The notes below the pieces were generated by a model. The model had not been told where the DNA came from and made no database searches. It saw only the letters and a list, made by a program, of their open reading frames with translations. A program made the position numbers and the translations under genes. Shown here one piece after another: positions 28,701 through 37,033 of a stretch of DNA of 64,000 nucleotides. Within the stretch, counting starts at the first letter, position 1; each line of letters starts with the position of its first letter. This stretch comes from Spirosoma fluviale (GTDB lineage Bacteria > Bacteroidota > Bacteroidia > Cytophagales > Cyclobacteriaceae), in the NCBI GenBank assembly GCA_945901615.1, contig CAMDLI010000001.1, forward strand, positions 1-64,000, in the 5' to 3' direction.

Positions 28701-29281
28701 TCACTCAATCTCGAAATCTCATCTGAAAGAACTTCACTATTGAGAGGGTGTTCTACCAATACACTCTGCATCAGCATCCCTTCAGAGAAGTTTTCCAAGA
28801 CCCTTTTTTTATAGGTCGGGTTTCTCAGATACTCTCTAATCTTAGTTGAAAATCTTCTGGGATTCTTTTTAAAAGCTCTGGCAAGATGTTGCTGAAAGCT
28901 TGCTTCTCTGGCTTGCAACCACTGGGGGCGAACTCCCGAACGAATGTATCCATCCAAAATAAGGAATGGGATTTCATCCGATGAAGAAATTTGAACTGAA
29001 AGGGATTTTAAATGCTCCTTAAAAGCAATGGTCAACTGATTTTTAAACTTTTGTGTGAGGTCACCTCGCAATTGGTCAACTCTCAACTGACCAAGGTCAA
29101 TTTCAAGTTTATTAATTACCAAAAGGTGCTGCTCTGGGTAAATCTCTGAAAAAATCTCATCAATAAGTTTCCCCAAGCTTTGATTAACCAATTCAGATAT
29201 CTCCTTAGAGACAACTTCGAAACTAGATTTGGTAGCCACCTTTATCTCAAAATTGAGAGAGTTGACTACATGGTTAGCCAT
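22745..29281 (-). CDS. Giant contractile-injection-system tape-measure protein
   Basis: A 2178-residue protein. The N-terminus has the CIS tape-measure family (CIS_TMP) marks, notably INKLEIDLGQL near residue 57. The C-terminus carries the family's closing block: YNAGMVLCWPFFGRFFAALG, then ERAVQLLQYLATG and LNKVLCGVP. Between them lie seven tandem ~95-residue repeats (25862-27812), and the rest is helical and Lys/Glu/Leu-rich. Tape-measure proteins set tube length and scaffold baseplate assembly, and this one is several times longer than Afp14. Its start overlaps the Afp12-like stop by 8 bp and its end overlaps the ATPase. The family call is firm; the length-setting role is taken from relatives. 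Confidence 0.85.
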   Translation of the reverse strand: MANHVVNSLNFEIKVATKSSFEVVSKEISELVNQSLGKLIDEIFSEIYPEQHLLVINKLEIDLGQLRVDQLRGDLTQKFKNQLTIAFKEHLKSLSVQISSSDEIPFLILDGYIRSGVRPQWLQAREASFQQHLARAFKKNPRRFSTKIREYLRNPTYKKRVLENFSEGMLMQSVLVEHPLNSEVLSDEISRLSDFFRQQYRHLAPSSSSMLFKNMLVGILMYPQKINKLSSFRAAVASEMERQFGTYVAASYQESGFAIGYSETSLSRTSKLTAEVKEKLAIDQRTVAEEALIQKFQFFMFHGYTLTDNKSTSYRYRNINTLFLTLLSQNFEDLVEFLLAYGKSAAIKRRFLDSLSQDAILEFFAKVAPQKRKLLEWVVDVFEQVQEDYQPINQTLIQVKKSINEITYDLFLTKNLQSISDENYLRFLFKKTAQKYGISYKNLLFLTLKSIFSKEKKYRVFNFSQTLEDLYATDVLKKKGFTVGDLIFSSKRLEEKEFRDNYKNRIIYISVFSKFYIANYGSLPEGVIAWLRTKVHATPLNSATQLIALWKEFVKKFKLKDETLSFSALLKEKGIEVSGDLFRPSKVSDAQEWKANIKSKEEIISLFSGFYTQQYGALPEAVTNWLGAKVQSISLNGPTPLLKLWKEFVKKYKLKDETLSFSALLKEKGIEVSGDLFRPSKESDAQEWKANFKSKEEIISLFSGFYSQQYGVLPEAVTNWLGAKVQSISLNGPTQLLKLWKEFVKKYKLNDETLSFSTLLKEKGIEISGDLFSTSKASNAQEWKANFKSKEEIISLFSDFYSQSYGALPETVTNWLGAKVQSISLNGPTPLLKLWKEFVEKYKLNDESLSFAALLKEKGIEVRGLIKPSKVSDEVEWKTNFKTKEELISLLSSFYKENNKDLPVAVTDWLGIKVKSISLTNPTQLLELWKEFVKKYKLKDHTLSFSTLLKEKGVEISDLIRTSKKGEEQEWKANFKTKEELISLLSSFYKENHATVPVGVVDWLRVKVQSISLTSSTQMLELWKEFVKKYKLKVDSLSFSALLKENGFKVGDSIRPAKKDDEREWKLNFQNKEELISLFSSLYREQFGSLPTEVSSWLRTRLKDLALNQSSSLFELWEDFAQTYSLPVGDLLIPSLMERNVNPSIKLTVVEFNYWVKKYSIQGIYPSKPTDAVLLLSYLLTHKKVVSIDVAKKIAAGLLISLASSKAAFIKVAELIRPRLATSIPGFIVWIEQLLKENNAEALEGRVYIWLYHQFILSPSNQLTVASLQDKVSHFLQLNKDGASWTDANGFIATSMRMSSQKRRQRSLSSKMIARIFSILGTREVYAIFSEAKRYDEEILLKLLINKYSKSFYQLLDTHRFNSEFQDAILVQAPKWLKKQIIDYLLQRSTFDWNSSLSAIKSYFEENKWIKLDGASFESLIEITLWRQIFDPNPVGLEELILELLNKAMDSRLLTPKFWKDLKVYVQIGRQAKEDNSIVSLSKLEGLDGFEILVSRTGFQKEEASILPILEGLVYDAVFPVGHTFEGSPAEEYGEYISKLVLENRNEFLNLFSKVKSPILSRRFINLLEYRGLLLLIKEKHKRDSLVISVTQLERIVKAFGVREQGKVEIFLRAWLVYLFHSGTTQLPAAKLVGAVAALLLEEGILDKVNLDLSKSFDSLASLFKWTEAEKKYFFELGQNWADESLISPLSSELAGEDSLVAYLRQGQDPFLKQMKGSGFFTIWLNLFFEIASSASIKSFVALFKNSFYENSYYANKKYELFFQRFFQLKEGYDSFRQALVSDPKLWLEFRKNNPNLFKEIELGVEAKKKPMTLLELLQFYISYGALPKEEGSLQAFAKRLIGIKGADVDKVRKLFLTSLVATNKKKNLLKLLRYVDEKWFFELLHPKLYVELDHLVEEVRRRTGSNLYADLRILDKVDRILFFAEAFSKYGLPSKHVIEFILPIFEQWMETKTASVIAAIFIGSEPKSELLVLIQHTSRKVKKIIEEELEKNEQEVEEEPVVPEPEELDFGIGVSVYNAGMVLCWPFFGRFFAALGLVEQGKFKGQQAEERAVQLLQYLATGLTEFEEWDLSLNKVLCGVPMNTPIAPSFVITLEEEEMVNKLINGTIFNWEKMRGTRLETFRETFFMRTGMLYEKDNRWELIVERKAYDLLLDTLTWNITMINLSMMKKRLNVQWK
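25862..27812 (-). repeat. Seven tandem ~285-bp repeats within the tape-measure gene
   Basis: Units begin (minus strand) near 27812, 27525, 27235, 26950, 26668, 26385 and 26100. Each encodes about 95 residues with the pattern EWKANFKSKEEIISLFS, then LPEAVTNWLGAKVQSISL, then LWKEFVKKYKLKDETLSF and LLKEKGIEVSGDL. Units 2-4 are almost identical in DNA, units 5-7 have diverged and unit 1 is the most distant upstream copy. All keep the reading frame. Confidence 0.9.
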
Positions 29282-32057
29282 GGTGAATAGTAGAATAAAC
29301 TTCTTTAAAACCTCTCAGGAGCTGTATGAGTTGCAAGGACAACACATCGATTTTCTTCAAGTCTAGCTGATCCTGGTTTTTCAAAAACAACCATTCGTAG
29401 TATAAAGATTCAAAATTATAGAGGTCAATTACATTGACAAAATATACTTTAGCTGACTGGTGAGCCAAGATGTTTTCAGAAATAAGATCATGTAAATAAT
29501 GAACAAAATCAGATTTTTGAAAACGAACTGGCCATTCTGGAAAAATGAAACTCAAGGTATCCGAAAACTGGAAGTCCACTGGAAAACTATTTCCCACACC
29601 CCCTACTACATTAACTCCCATCACTGATTCAGGAGCCAAAGAGCGATTACGTATATCCTGAAAAAATTGAATAGCTTGATCTATTGCTTTTTTTGCACCT
29701 GGTTTTGAGCTGAAATTATTTCTCAATCTCGCAACTGGTTCATGACTGAAATTATAAATCAGGATAGAATAGGTAAGTGAGGAATCATCTTCTACGATAC
29801 TGTAATTATCAATTTGAAGACCAAAGCCCAAGAGATCTTCTCCCAAGGACCGCTGGCTTTCCATGTCACTTGGATACAATCCTTCTATGAATTCTTCGCC
29901 ATCTGGATCCACAAAAGAAAATAAATAAGAAACTGACTCGAGCGGACGAAGCAGGATATTTTCAATCATATGAAATCCCTCCGACTGAACGTCTAGTTCT
30001 GAGATTTTGGCTAAAAGTTGGTCTTTTTTAACCGAACAATCTTCTGGATTTTCAGATTGAAACAATAAGGAGGGAAATTCGGCTTTCCTTTGCTTCATCA
30101 ATAAATAGTACTTTTTAGTAACACTTGAATGAGCAATAGAAATCCCTTTTTCATAGGTCAACAACTCGAAAATTTCCTTTACAAAGGATATTCCTTGGCC
30201 GTAAAAGTGCAGTGAACCATCCTCATAATTTGCTGCTGGCAAAGCATACACTTTACTATTCTGTCCGCTTAGCTTTAGATCTACCAATTCCCAATTACCA
30301 ACCTGTTCTTTTGACTTATCCACTTGAAAATGGTCCATCAATGGCGCCGAAATATTTCTTCGAATTATATTTTGGATGCCTAAAGTCAATCCAATTCTTT
30401 TTTCTATGCTAGATAGATTTGAGCAATCCCAAATTTCCATCGCTTTTACGTCAAAGCCTTTGGATTTATTTTGTCCCAATTCAATAAGTTGGGTCAATAA
30501 ATTAATCTTGGTTTGAAGTATTGATTTTGCCCAATTCTCTGAAGAATCCAAATCTGAAGAACGACAAATTTTTCTAAGTTTGGTTTCATCTAGTTTCTCG
30601 CCAAACCTAGCTAGCAAATGATCCAATAGCCTATTCTTTCTATCCAAATACTCTTCACTTCGTTCGGCGGACTCATGCAATGCGCTAGTTACTTCTTCTT
30701 GAGAAGAAAGAAGCTTATCAAAATTCGGTATGGCAGTTGGCAACTGATGAAAATAGGTAGAGGATGTATCTCTTATCGAAAACAATTGTCTTAATCCTGA
30801 TAACTGAGTTAAATAGGATGCCATAATTTGCTCGAAAAAATACAAATAGCCAGAGAGCTGTAAGGCAGAAGATTGGATTTCTAGAGAAGCATTTTTGGAA
30901 ACACCAGTAACTCCTACCCCGAAAAACGCCGGGAGTTCGTTGTGAATCGGAAAATGTGTTCGAAGCTGTTCTAAAGAAAAGCGTCCAGGTGGCAATTTTT
31001 CTTCATATTGAAGCTCCTGAAAATAAAAATTCTTGCTTGAGGAGATCTCTGTAGAAATCAATTGCTTGGTAATAATTGGATCTATCTCGTAGGTAACATT
31101 ATTTTTTAAAAGCTTTAGATTACTTTCAAAAGTATCAGTGAGTTCGTCCAAATAATCGATTTTGGGGAATTCCGTTTTTTGTAATTGTACAAAATTATCA
31201 AATACTGGAAGCCCATTTTTTAAAAGTTGAAGGTTCCTTATTTCTTTTACTCCTTCTACTGAGAGAATAAGTTCTTTTATTCGAGAAATATAAATAGCAT
31301 CAATTTTTGAGGTTAAATCTTCATCAAAAACAAATCCATACTTCGGTAGAGGTCCTGTAAAAACGTTTTCAGGAGAAATACCTTTCTCATTCCAAAGCCT
31401 CATGGGATCATGAAACTTCACTTGGGGATTGATGTAGCTGTCTAAAGCCGCATACAATTTGGCCATAACCAATTCTCCCAAAGCATCTGATTCAATGACA
31501 ATTGCACCTTCAACACTTAGGTAAACCTTTTTGAGGATAAAGACCTCTTCCAAATCATGGCCTACAAGCCTGTATTTATAAAAAAGATCAGCTACTTCCT
31601 TTTTGAGATAATGCACCTCAATATCACTCAACTCTTCAGAACACTCGATAAATATTTCAAAAAGCCCTTTCAATCCCATTTTATTTCCCTTGATAGGGAC
31701 AACCCAGGCATTAGCGACAAGCTTTATTCGATCAATGATCAACTTACGGTAATCATTCACTGTAAACGGGCTACTGCTGAATGCTGCGGCTGGGCCAAAA
31801 AGTAAATTCTCCTTAATTGAATCAAATGAATCCGATCCAAAGAGAAAAAGATCTTCTATGGGGAAATTTGTTCGATACCCTAAATCAGTTAATGCATAAC
31901 TGAGGTATTCTAAAAAGGTAACTCCGGGATCGTGGTAATTGTAATCCGTCCAAATTTTTCCTGAATATTTTTGAACATACGATAACCCCTCTTCAAATAG
32001 AAGATCGTACCTAAGGATAGGTTTTTCGGAATGCTCGCTTGGGATAAAATTAGACAC
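29274..32057 (-). CDS. eCIS baseplate protein (Afp12-like)
   Basis: A 927-residue protein. The N-terminal segment WTDYNYHDPGVTFLEYLSYA (about residues 36-55) is the signature shared by J-like/gp6-like baseplate wedge proteins of contractile systems. The rest is long and mixed, as in Afp12. It should form the outer baseplate wedge with the Afp11-like protein. The start is a GTG at 32057, since no ATG is near and the conserved part begins soon after. It follows the fibre-like gene by 25 bp and overlaps the tape-measure start by 8 bp. Confidence 0.8.
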   Translation of the reverse strand: MSNFIPSEHSEKPILRYDLLFEEGLSYVQKYSGKIWTDYNYHDPGVTFLEYLSYALTDLGYRTNFPIEDLFLFGSDSFDSIKENLLFGPAAAFSSSPFTVNDYRKLIIDRIKLVANAWVVPIKGNKMGLKGLFEIFIECSEELSDIEVHYLKKEVADLFYKYRLVGHDLEEVFILKKVYLSVEGAIVIESDALGELVMAKLYAALDSYINPQVKFHDPMRLWNEKGISPENVFTGPLPKYGFVFDEDLTSKIDAIYISRIKELILSVEGVKEIRNLQLLKNGLPVFDNFVQLQKTEFPKIDYLDELTDTFESNLKLLKNNVTYEIDPIITKQLISTEISSSKNFYFQELQYEEKLPPGRFSLEQLRTHFPIHNELPAFFGVGVTGVSKNASLEIQSSALQLSGYLYFFEQIMASYLTQLSGLRQLFSIRDTSSTYFHQLPTAIPNFDKLLSSQEEVTSALHESAERSEEYLDRKNRLLDHLLARFGEKLDETKLRKICRSSDLDSSENWAKSILQTKINLLTQLIELGQNKSKGFDVKAMEIWDCSNLSSIEKRIGLTLGIQNIIRRNISAPLMDHFQVDKSKEQVGNWELVDLKLSGQNSKVYALPAANYEDGSLHFYGQGISFVKEIFELLTYEKGISIAHSSVTKKYYLLMKQRKAEFPSLLFQSENPEDCSVKKDQLLAKISELDVQSEGFHMIENILLRPLESVSYLFSFVDPDGEEFIEGLYPSDMESQRSLGEDLLGFGLQIDNYSIVEDDSSLTYSILIYNFSHEPVARLRNNFSSKPGAKKAIDQAIQFFQDIRNRSLAPESVMGVNVVGGVGNSFPVDFQFSDTLSFIFPEWPVRFQKSDFVHYLHDLISENILAHQSAKVYFVNVIDLYNFESLYYEWLFLKNQDQLDLKKIDVLSLQLIQLLRGFKEVYSTIHHG

Positions 32058-32082
32058 AGTGGGGAAATTTACAAAATTTCAA

Positions 32083-32820
32083 TTAAAGTGGAAGCAAACT
32101 ACCAACTGAAAACTTAATTGGGAAAGGTTCTCCTGAAGTAGGATTTAATCCATAATGCCTACCCGTTCGGACTTGTAGGGAATAATTATACAAACTTCCA
32201 GACCATCTGAATTTTAATCGATTAAAGTAACTTCCATAGTAGGAGTTAGTCTCATTAATCCTGCCCCTAGATAAAGGCCCCCCGAAGGTATTCAAGGCAA
32301 TAACATGGGATAAAGCATAACGGCCACTACCTTTTTCGCCATCAATCTTGACCATCAATTCAAAAGCACAGGGCTCTTTAAGTTGATCAATCATCGTATA
32401 CCATTTTCCATCTCCCGGCACCTCTCCAACAAGCATTGAACTCACTCGACCTTTAGAGGTAATCACACCATTTACGTCAAGTTTCGATTTCGGATTCTCC
32501 TCGTCTATGCCTACATTTCCACCATTTTTAAGTACCAGCAAAGGCTTTTTTTCTTCCTCTTGGAAAGCTAATCCTCCATTTTGCTCCTTATCCAGGTTGA
32601 TACTCCATTCCGGGTTAATTTGCTTGAAATTTTTATAGAAAGAAATCAACCTTTTGGATCTACCGATTGGAGTGATTCTAAAACCATTTTCTCCTTCTCT
32701 AGAAATTCCATCGTCTACAATATTTACAGTAGACTCAATCAAATCTGCAAAATGCCTTTCAGAAGGCGCACTACCTTTTTTAAAGTAGTTGATAAGGGAT
32801 TGTCTATTTAATAATGCCAT
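32083..32820 (-). CDS. Tail-fibre-like protein
   Basis: A 245-residue protein without a signal peptide. Residues ~1-100 are mixed. A short motif GGNVGIDEENPKSKLDVNG (about residues 100-118) is the kind seen where phage and eCIS fibres join a trimeric stalk. A ~120-residue C-terminal domain rich in Gly, Tyr and Ser follows. It sits between the two baseplate genes, 2 bp after the Afp11-like stop. It could be a short receptor-binding fibre or an added baseplate shield. The target is unknown. Confidence 0.55.
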   Translation of the reverse strand: MALLNRQSLINYFKKGSAPSERHFADLIESTVNIVDDGISREGENGFRITPIGRSKRLISFYKNFKQINPEWSINLDKEQNGGLAFQEEEKKPLLVLKNGGNVGIDEENPKSKLDVNGVITSKGRVSSMLVGEVPGDGKWYTMIDQLKEPCAFELMVKIDGEKGSGRYALSHVIALNTFGGPLSRGRINETNSYYGSYFNRLKFRWSGSLYNYSLQVRTGRHYGLNPTSGEPFPIKFSVGSLLPL

Positions 32821-32822
32821 AC

Positions 32823-35800
32823 CTAAAATTTAAAATTAAAGTGATAAAACGTCTCATCCTCCACCTTTTTTACTTCTTCAATAATTTCTACTACGGGTTC
32901 AGTATAATCAGAAGTAATGATTAGATTTTCTCCAATGACCATGTCCTCCAAATCAAATGCTTCGGCTGGAAGATAGTTTTCTTCTTCGACCAGCTGCACC
33001 TTTTTTAATGGATAAGGAATAAGAATAGACCAAGGCTTTCCAACGTATACAGTTTCCATCCCATCTTCTAAAAGGGCCCCATCCACAAACTGATAGTCTC
33101 CTTGTTCGTTTTCATACATCTGGGCCAAAGAGAAACCTGTGAAGAATTTAATATAAGACCTACTGGTAATCAAATTCAAAATCTCAGCTCTTTTAGTCTC
33201 ACGTTGATTGAATGCAGTAGAAATATCCTCAAAAAACCATGGACAGGTTTCTACTAACAATTCATGGTATAGTTGCTTAAAAATAAGTCCTGTATCTGAT
33301 GAATTAAATTTGATTTTCCCTTTAATCATCAAATATTCATACTGAGGATTGATGACTCTAAAATCCACAAAAGAATTCAACACCTGCTTGAGGTAAATTT
33401 CCATCTCTTTGAGTTGGCCTGGATTCAACTTGGGTAGGTAGAAGTTATCCCTATCTTCAATTTTAGGCATTCCTACGACAACGACCGAGCCAGAATCCAC
33501 AAAATTCTCTTGGCCAAAATTTCCAAAAACTTTTACAAACCCAAGCCAATTGAATTTTTGCAGCAGCATTTTTTCTATATCCCAGCAGGTAGCTGCTCTA
33601 AACTTATGTTTTAGACTTTCACTTACTCTCTTATAAAAATGGTTTTTCTCTTCTTTATCCCTTCCCCCAGAAGATGGAATAGGCTGAGTAACACCAAGTA
33701 TTCCAGGTATAGCTTGCTGAAATGATTCTATTTTAAACGCAGGAAGTACCGAGTCATGATGCATGCCCTCTTCTAATACGGCTTTTGCAGAAAATGCATT
33801 TAAATAAATCCCAGAAATACTACTAGCCATGGGTTGCTGGTCTTTGGTACGGCAACAAATCCAGTACAAGCCATCCGGCATCACCAGGTTATTCAGATTG
33901 ATGTCTTTTGGACTCTTAAAAGAAATAATCCCTGAACGAGTTAACCCAAAGCTACTATCAAACAGAATATCCTCTTTCTTAAATGGTTTCCAATTATCAT
34001 TAGCCAAATAGAACCAATCTAACTTTGGGGGATCACCTTGAAAATCACCCTTGTTTTTGACGATTTGGAAAAGCATACTAAATTCTTCTGCAAATTCCTT
34101 CGTTTCAAGTCCTAGGTACAAAGCACCTTGTAGTTCGAGAAACGGAAGAAAAGAACTCTCATTTACAATCCCGTCTTTCAGCAAAAATTTCTTCCCAAAA
34201 GGATGGATTTGAATGAAATTTTCTTGTTTTTTAGTCTGATTAGAAAAAGATCGGGTTCCCAAAAAGTTTATCTCAGAGGAAGAGGAATAGTCTATGTAAA
34301 CATCTTTCACCATGGGTGAAAAAGGCTGATTTGGTGCTTCCATAGAAAATGGAGACTTTGGATTATCTATTTGTGCCTTTGTAGCCTTAGTAACCTGGTC
34401 TGCATAAACCGTAGGGTACACATCAAATCCAAAACCTATGTTTGGAGAAACTAGCTCAATTTTCAAAAATCCAGTTTCCTGATTGAATAAAATTTCCCCA
34501 CTTTCTGCCTTATTCAAATTGTAATCCGGTAGAATTTCTAAATCATCTAAGTCTATATCATCGATGTACCGGTCAGTTTTAATTTTTCCGTCTTTTTGTT
34601 CAAACAAAGAAATAATAACCGATTTATTCTCATCCTTAGGCATAAACCTATAGTCAGAAAGTGCTTGAACTTTGAATTTAAAACTATCGTTTTCAATTCC
34701 GTAAGGGTATCCTGAAAAGTAGGATTTCATATCCTCACCTAAAGGAAGACCATGGTAGGACCATCCCACCTTGAGACTCTCTAAATCTTTTGAGAAAATC
34801 TCTTCATTTCTAATTAAAACATAACTTCCAACTTTTGGAGTTGAGCCAAATAATTCAAAAGGAATATTGGAATCAACAGAACCAAAATTATTCTGTAAGC
34901 TTAGGTTTTTAAGTTGCTTCACGTCAACCAGGATTTTCACCTGCTCCAATTCTAAAAACTGCAAGAAAGAATAGGGGTGAAAAACATGTTGATTTTTTAG
35001 GAGAACCTTTAAAACTGGTTGTAACAAGTTTAAACCTTCCCCATGTACTTCCTCTTCATAAGGAGTAATAGCTGGATGCCCTGGTCCAAAATCGATGATA
35101 AGTTTAAAACTATTTTCATTCCAACTCATTGGAGGAAGCACCTCGTAAGAAGGTACCTCGCACCAGCCATCTTCAGTGGTATGTTGCAAACTTAAAGAGC
35201 CAGTGAAAATCTGATGAAAAACTTCCTCTGGCAATTGATTTTTTGTCCTAGAAATGGACAAGAGCATTGCCAAAAAGTATTGATAACTTTCAGTTAGGAA
35301 TATAAAGTCTATCTCTAAATGTCGATAGCCGCCATAAAGACGTAAGGTTGGGGAAGAAATAGAAAAACCTATATCAACCTCCTCCATAGTTTTAGCCGCC
35401 TTATCCAAAAAACGCTGCTCCTCTCCTAAGGCTTGAAAGGCTTTCAATCCACCATCTAAGGCAATATGCTTGGAATAAATCCCATTTACAGTTTGAAACG
35501 GGGTACCTGGATCGATGAGCTTATTTCGGGAAACAAACATCGTATACAGACTTCTCAAGTAAATTGAAGAAAGTGAAACACTATTTTGAACTTGGTAGAT
35601 AATATCTTGGCCAAACTCATTTTGCCCGGCAATTAGCCGAGCACTAGTTGGAATATTCACTTGATCTACTTCAGGATCTATCTCCGCATAACAATTTACA
35701 ATGTCTGCTTCCTGATTTTCTCTGGATTGCCCTAGTATACGTTCAAAATAATACGTGAGAAGACGGTCTGGAACCGTATTAATCTCTTCCTGAAGCTCTC

Positions 35801-36536
35801 CAAACAAATGAAAAAAAGCAATCATCAAGCCAATTTGCGGCTCATGATCCTGTTTATTGGAAAGGTTCTCTCGAAAAAGCTGCTTCGAACGCTCAGTAAG
35901 ATTCACGATTGTCTTAAAGATCGGTCTATGAAGTAAAAGCAATTGCTTTAGCAGGTAATTGGCATCCAAAAGTTCAGCACCCCATCCGATACTTGGCGCT
36001 TTTGATTCTGAAGCATTCCAAAGCGGATTAAACTGTAAATCTTCAATGGATAGTTCTATTGGACTTTCTAATTGCTTTAATTCAGAAGAAAGAAACAGCA
36101 ATTGCTCATAAACTGCCTTACAACGATAGCTAATAGCACCAACAAGCTCATTCTCAAGGCCAGTACTTTCTCTTTTTTTATTATACTTAGAGGATAAGCC
36201 ATACCAATGGTCTATCGCACGAAGCATAATTTTGATTTGATCAAAAAGTTTTTGAATCAGTAGAATTTTCTCCTCTAGAACATCGCTTCGCTCAAACTGA
36301 AGGAGAATTGCAGTTTTTTCTTTTTCTGCAGCCTTTAAATCAAAATTCTCAATTTCAGCAAGCAAGAAGAGTTCATTGGAAATAAAAAAATCAAACCAAT
36401 CTCCATTTACCTCAAGTCGTTCGTCAAAAAAATTTACCTGCTTTGACAAGCGATTGATAAATTTTAGAAAATCAGTCAAGGTTCGTTCCTCCGGTAAAAA
36501 ATATCGGGGATCTAGCGGGTCTTTTTGACGCGCCAT
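32823..36536 (-). CDS. eCIS baseplate protein J-like (Afp11-like)
   Basis: A 1237-residue protein from the ATG at 36536; an upstream in-frame TTG at 36575 is less likely. Residues ~1-260 are helical. The central part has IDPEVDQVNIPTSARLIAG, typical of the large gp6-like wedge proteins. Near residues 950-1150 it carries the J-like segment (RAATCWDIEKMLLQKF, then VVVVGMP and NPQYEYLMIKGKI). Afp11 builds the inner baseplate ring around the spike. It lies 44 bp after the gp25-like gene and 2 bp before the fibre-like gene. Confidence 0.82.
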   Translation of the reverse strand: MARQKDPLDPRYFLPEERTLTDFLKFINRLSKQVNFFDERLEVNGDWFDFFISNELFLLAEIENFDLKAAEKEKTAILLQFERSDVLEEKILLIQKLFDQIKIMLRAIDHWYGLSSKYNKKRESTGLENELVGAISYRCKAVYEQLLFLSSELKQLESPIELSIEDLQFNPLWNASESKAPSIGWGAELLDANYLLKQLLLLHRPIFKTIVNLTERSKQLFRENLSNKQDHEPQIGLMIAFFHLFGELQEEINTVPDRLLTYYFERILGQSRENQEADIVNCYAEIDPEVDQVNIPTSARLIAGQNEFGQDIIYQVQNSVSLSSIYLRSLYTMFVSRNKLIDPGTPFQTVNGIYSKHIALDGGLKAFQALGEEQRFLDKAAKTMEEVDIGFSISSPTLRLYGGYRHLEIDFIFLTESYQYFLAMLLSISRTKNQLPEEVFHQIFTGSLSLQHTTEDGWCEVPSYEVLPPMSWNENSFKLIIDFGPGHPAITPYEEEVHGEGLNLLQPVLKVLLKNQHVFHPYSFLQFLELEQVKILVDVKQLKNLSLQNNFGSVDSNIPFELFGSTPKVGSYVLIRNEEIFSKDLESLKVGWSYHGLPLGEDMKSYFSGYPYGIENDSFKFKVQALSDYRFMPKDENKSVIISLFEQKDGKIKTDRYIDDIDLDDLEILPDYNLNKAESGEILFNQETGFLKIELVSPNIGFGFDVYPTVYADQVTKATKAQIDNPKSPFSMEAPNQPFSPMVKDVYIDYSSSSEINFLGTRSFSNQTKKQENFIQIHPFGKKFLLKDGIVNESSFLPFLELQGALYLGLETKEFAEEFSMLFQIVKNKGDFQGDPPKLDWFYLANDNWKPFKKEDILFDSSFGLTRSGIISFKSPKDINLNNLVMPDGLYWICCRTKDQQPMASSISGIYLNAFSAKAVLEEGMHHDSVLPAFKIESFQQAIPGILGVTQPIPSSGGRDKEEKNHFYKRVSESLKHKFRAATCWDIEKMLLQKFNWLGFVKVFGNFGQENFVDSGSVVVVGMPKIEDRDNFYLPKLNPGQLKEMEIYLKQVLNSFVDFRVINPQYEYLMIKGKIKFNSSDTGLIFKQLYHELLVETCPWFFEDISTAFNQRETKRAEILNLITSRSYIKFFTGFSLAQMYENEQGDYQFVDGALLEDGMETVYVGKPWSILIPYPLKKVQLVEEENYLPAEAFDLEDMVIGENLIITSDYTEPVVEIIEEVKKVEDETFYHFNFKF

Positions 36537-36580
36537 TGATGAATTATTAGTATTGAAACCACTTAGATTTTCCAAAATGC

Positions 36581-36997
36581 TTATTCAGGTATATTTGTGC
36601 CTTCCAATATATAAAAAGGATAAACGATATTATCTCTCACGTTGGTAGATTGTATCTCGTAATCAATCGTAAAATGTGCTATGCCATCGTTAATGTTTTT
36701 GGAATCGACATCCACTCCATGTACGATAATTCTTGGTTCATAAACACGCAAATCATTTTTCAGACTCTCACATAGAAAATTTAAGTTGCCAAAAGTGGCT
36801 CTCTCAAACATATACTCGTGCATTATCGAACCGTAAGCAAGACGAAGAAGCCGCTCCCCACGCTTAGTGGCAAGATAGATCTGCAAACTTTGCCGAATAT
36901 CTAGTTCGTCACTAACCATATTTACTTTTCCTAGAGACTTATTAAAAGTCACGGGAAATGACCACCCTCTACCTAAGAAACTCTTTTCTTCCGCCAT
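36581..36997 (-). CDS. gp25-like baseplate protein (Afp9-like)
   Basis: A 138-residue protein. The gp25/lysozyme-like wedge fold is shown by the core ATKRGERLLRLAYGSIMHEY (about residues 42-61), holding the gp25-type 'RGER' and 'YG' pattern, after an N-terminal GRGWSFPVTFN. In contractile systems this protein links the baseplate to the first sheath ring. It lies 36 bp after the spike gene. No PAAR gene (Afp10) follows, unlike Afp and PVC clusters. Confidence 0.85.
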   Translation of the reverse strand: MAEEKSFLGRGWSFPVTFNKSLGKVNMVSDELDIRQSLQIYLATKRGERLLRLAYGSIMHEYMFERATFGNLNFLCESLKNDLRVYEPRIIVHGVDVDSKNINDGIAHFTIDYEIQSTNVRDNIVYPFYILEGTNIPE

Positions 36998-37033
36998 AGC
37001 ACCTATTCTTTATTCAAAATTATCTGAGGTAAA

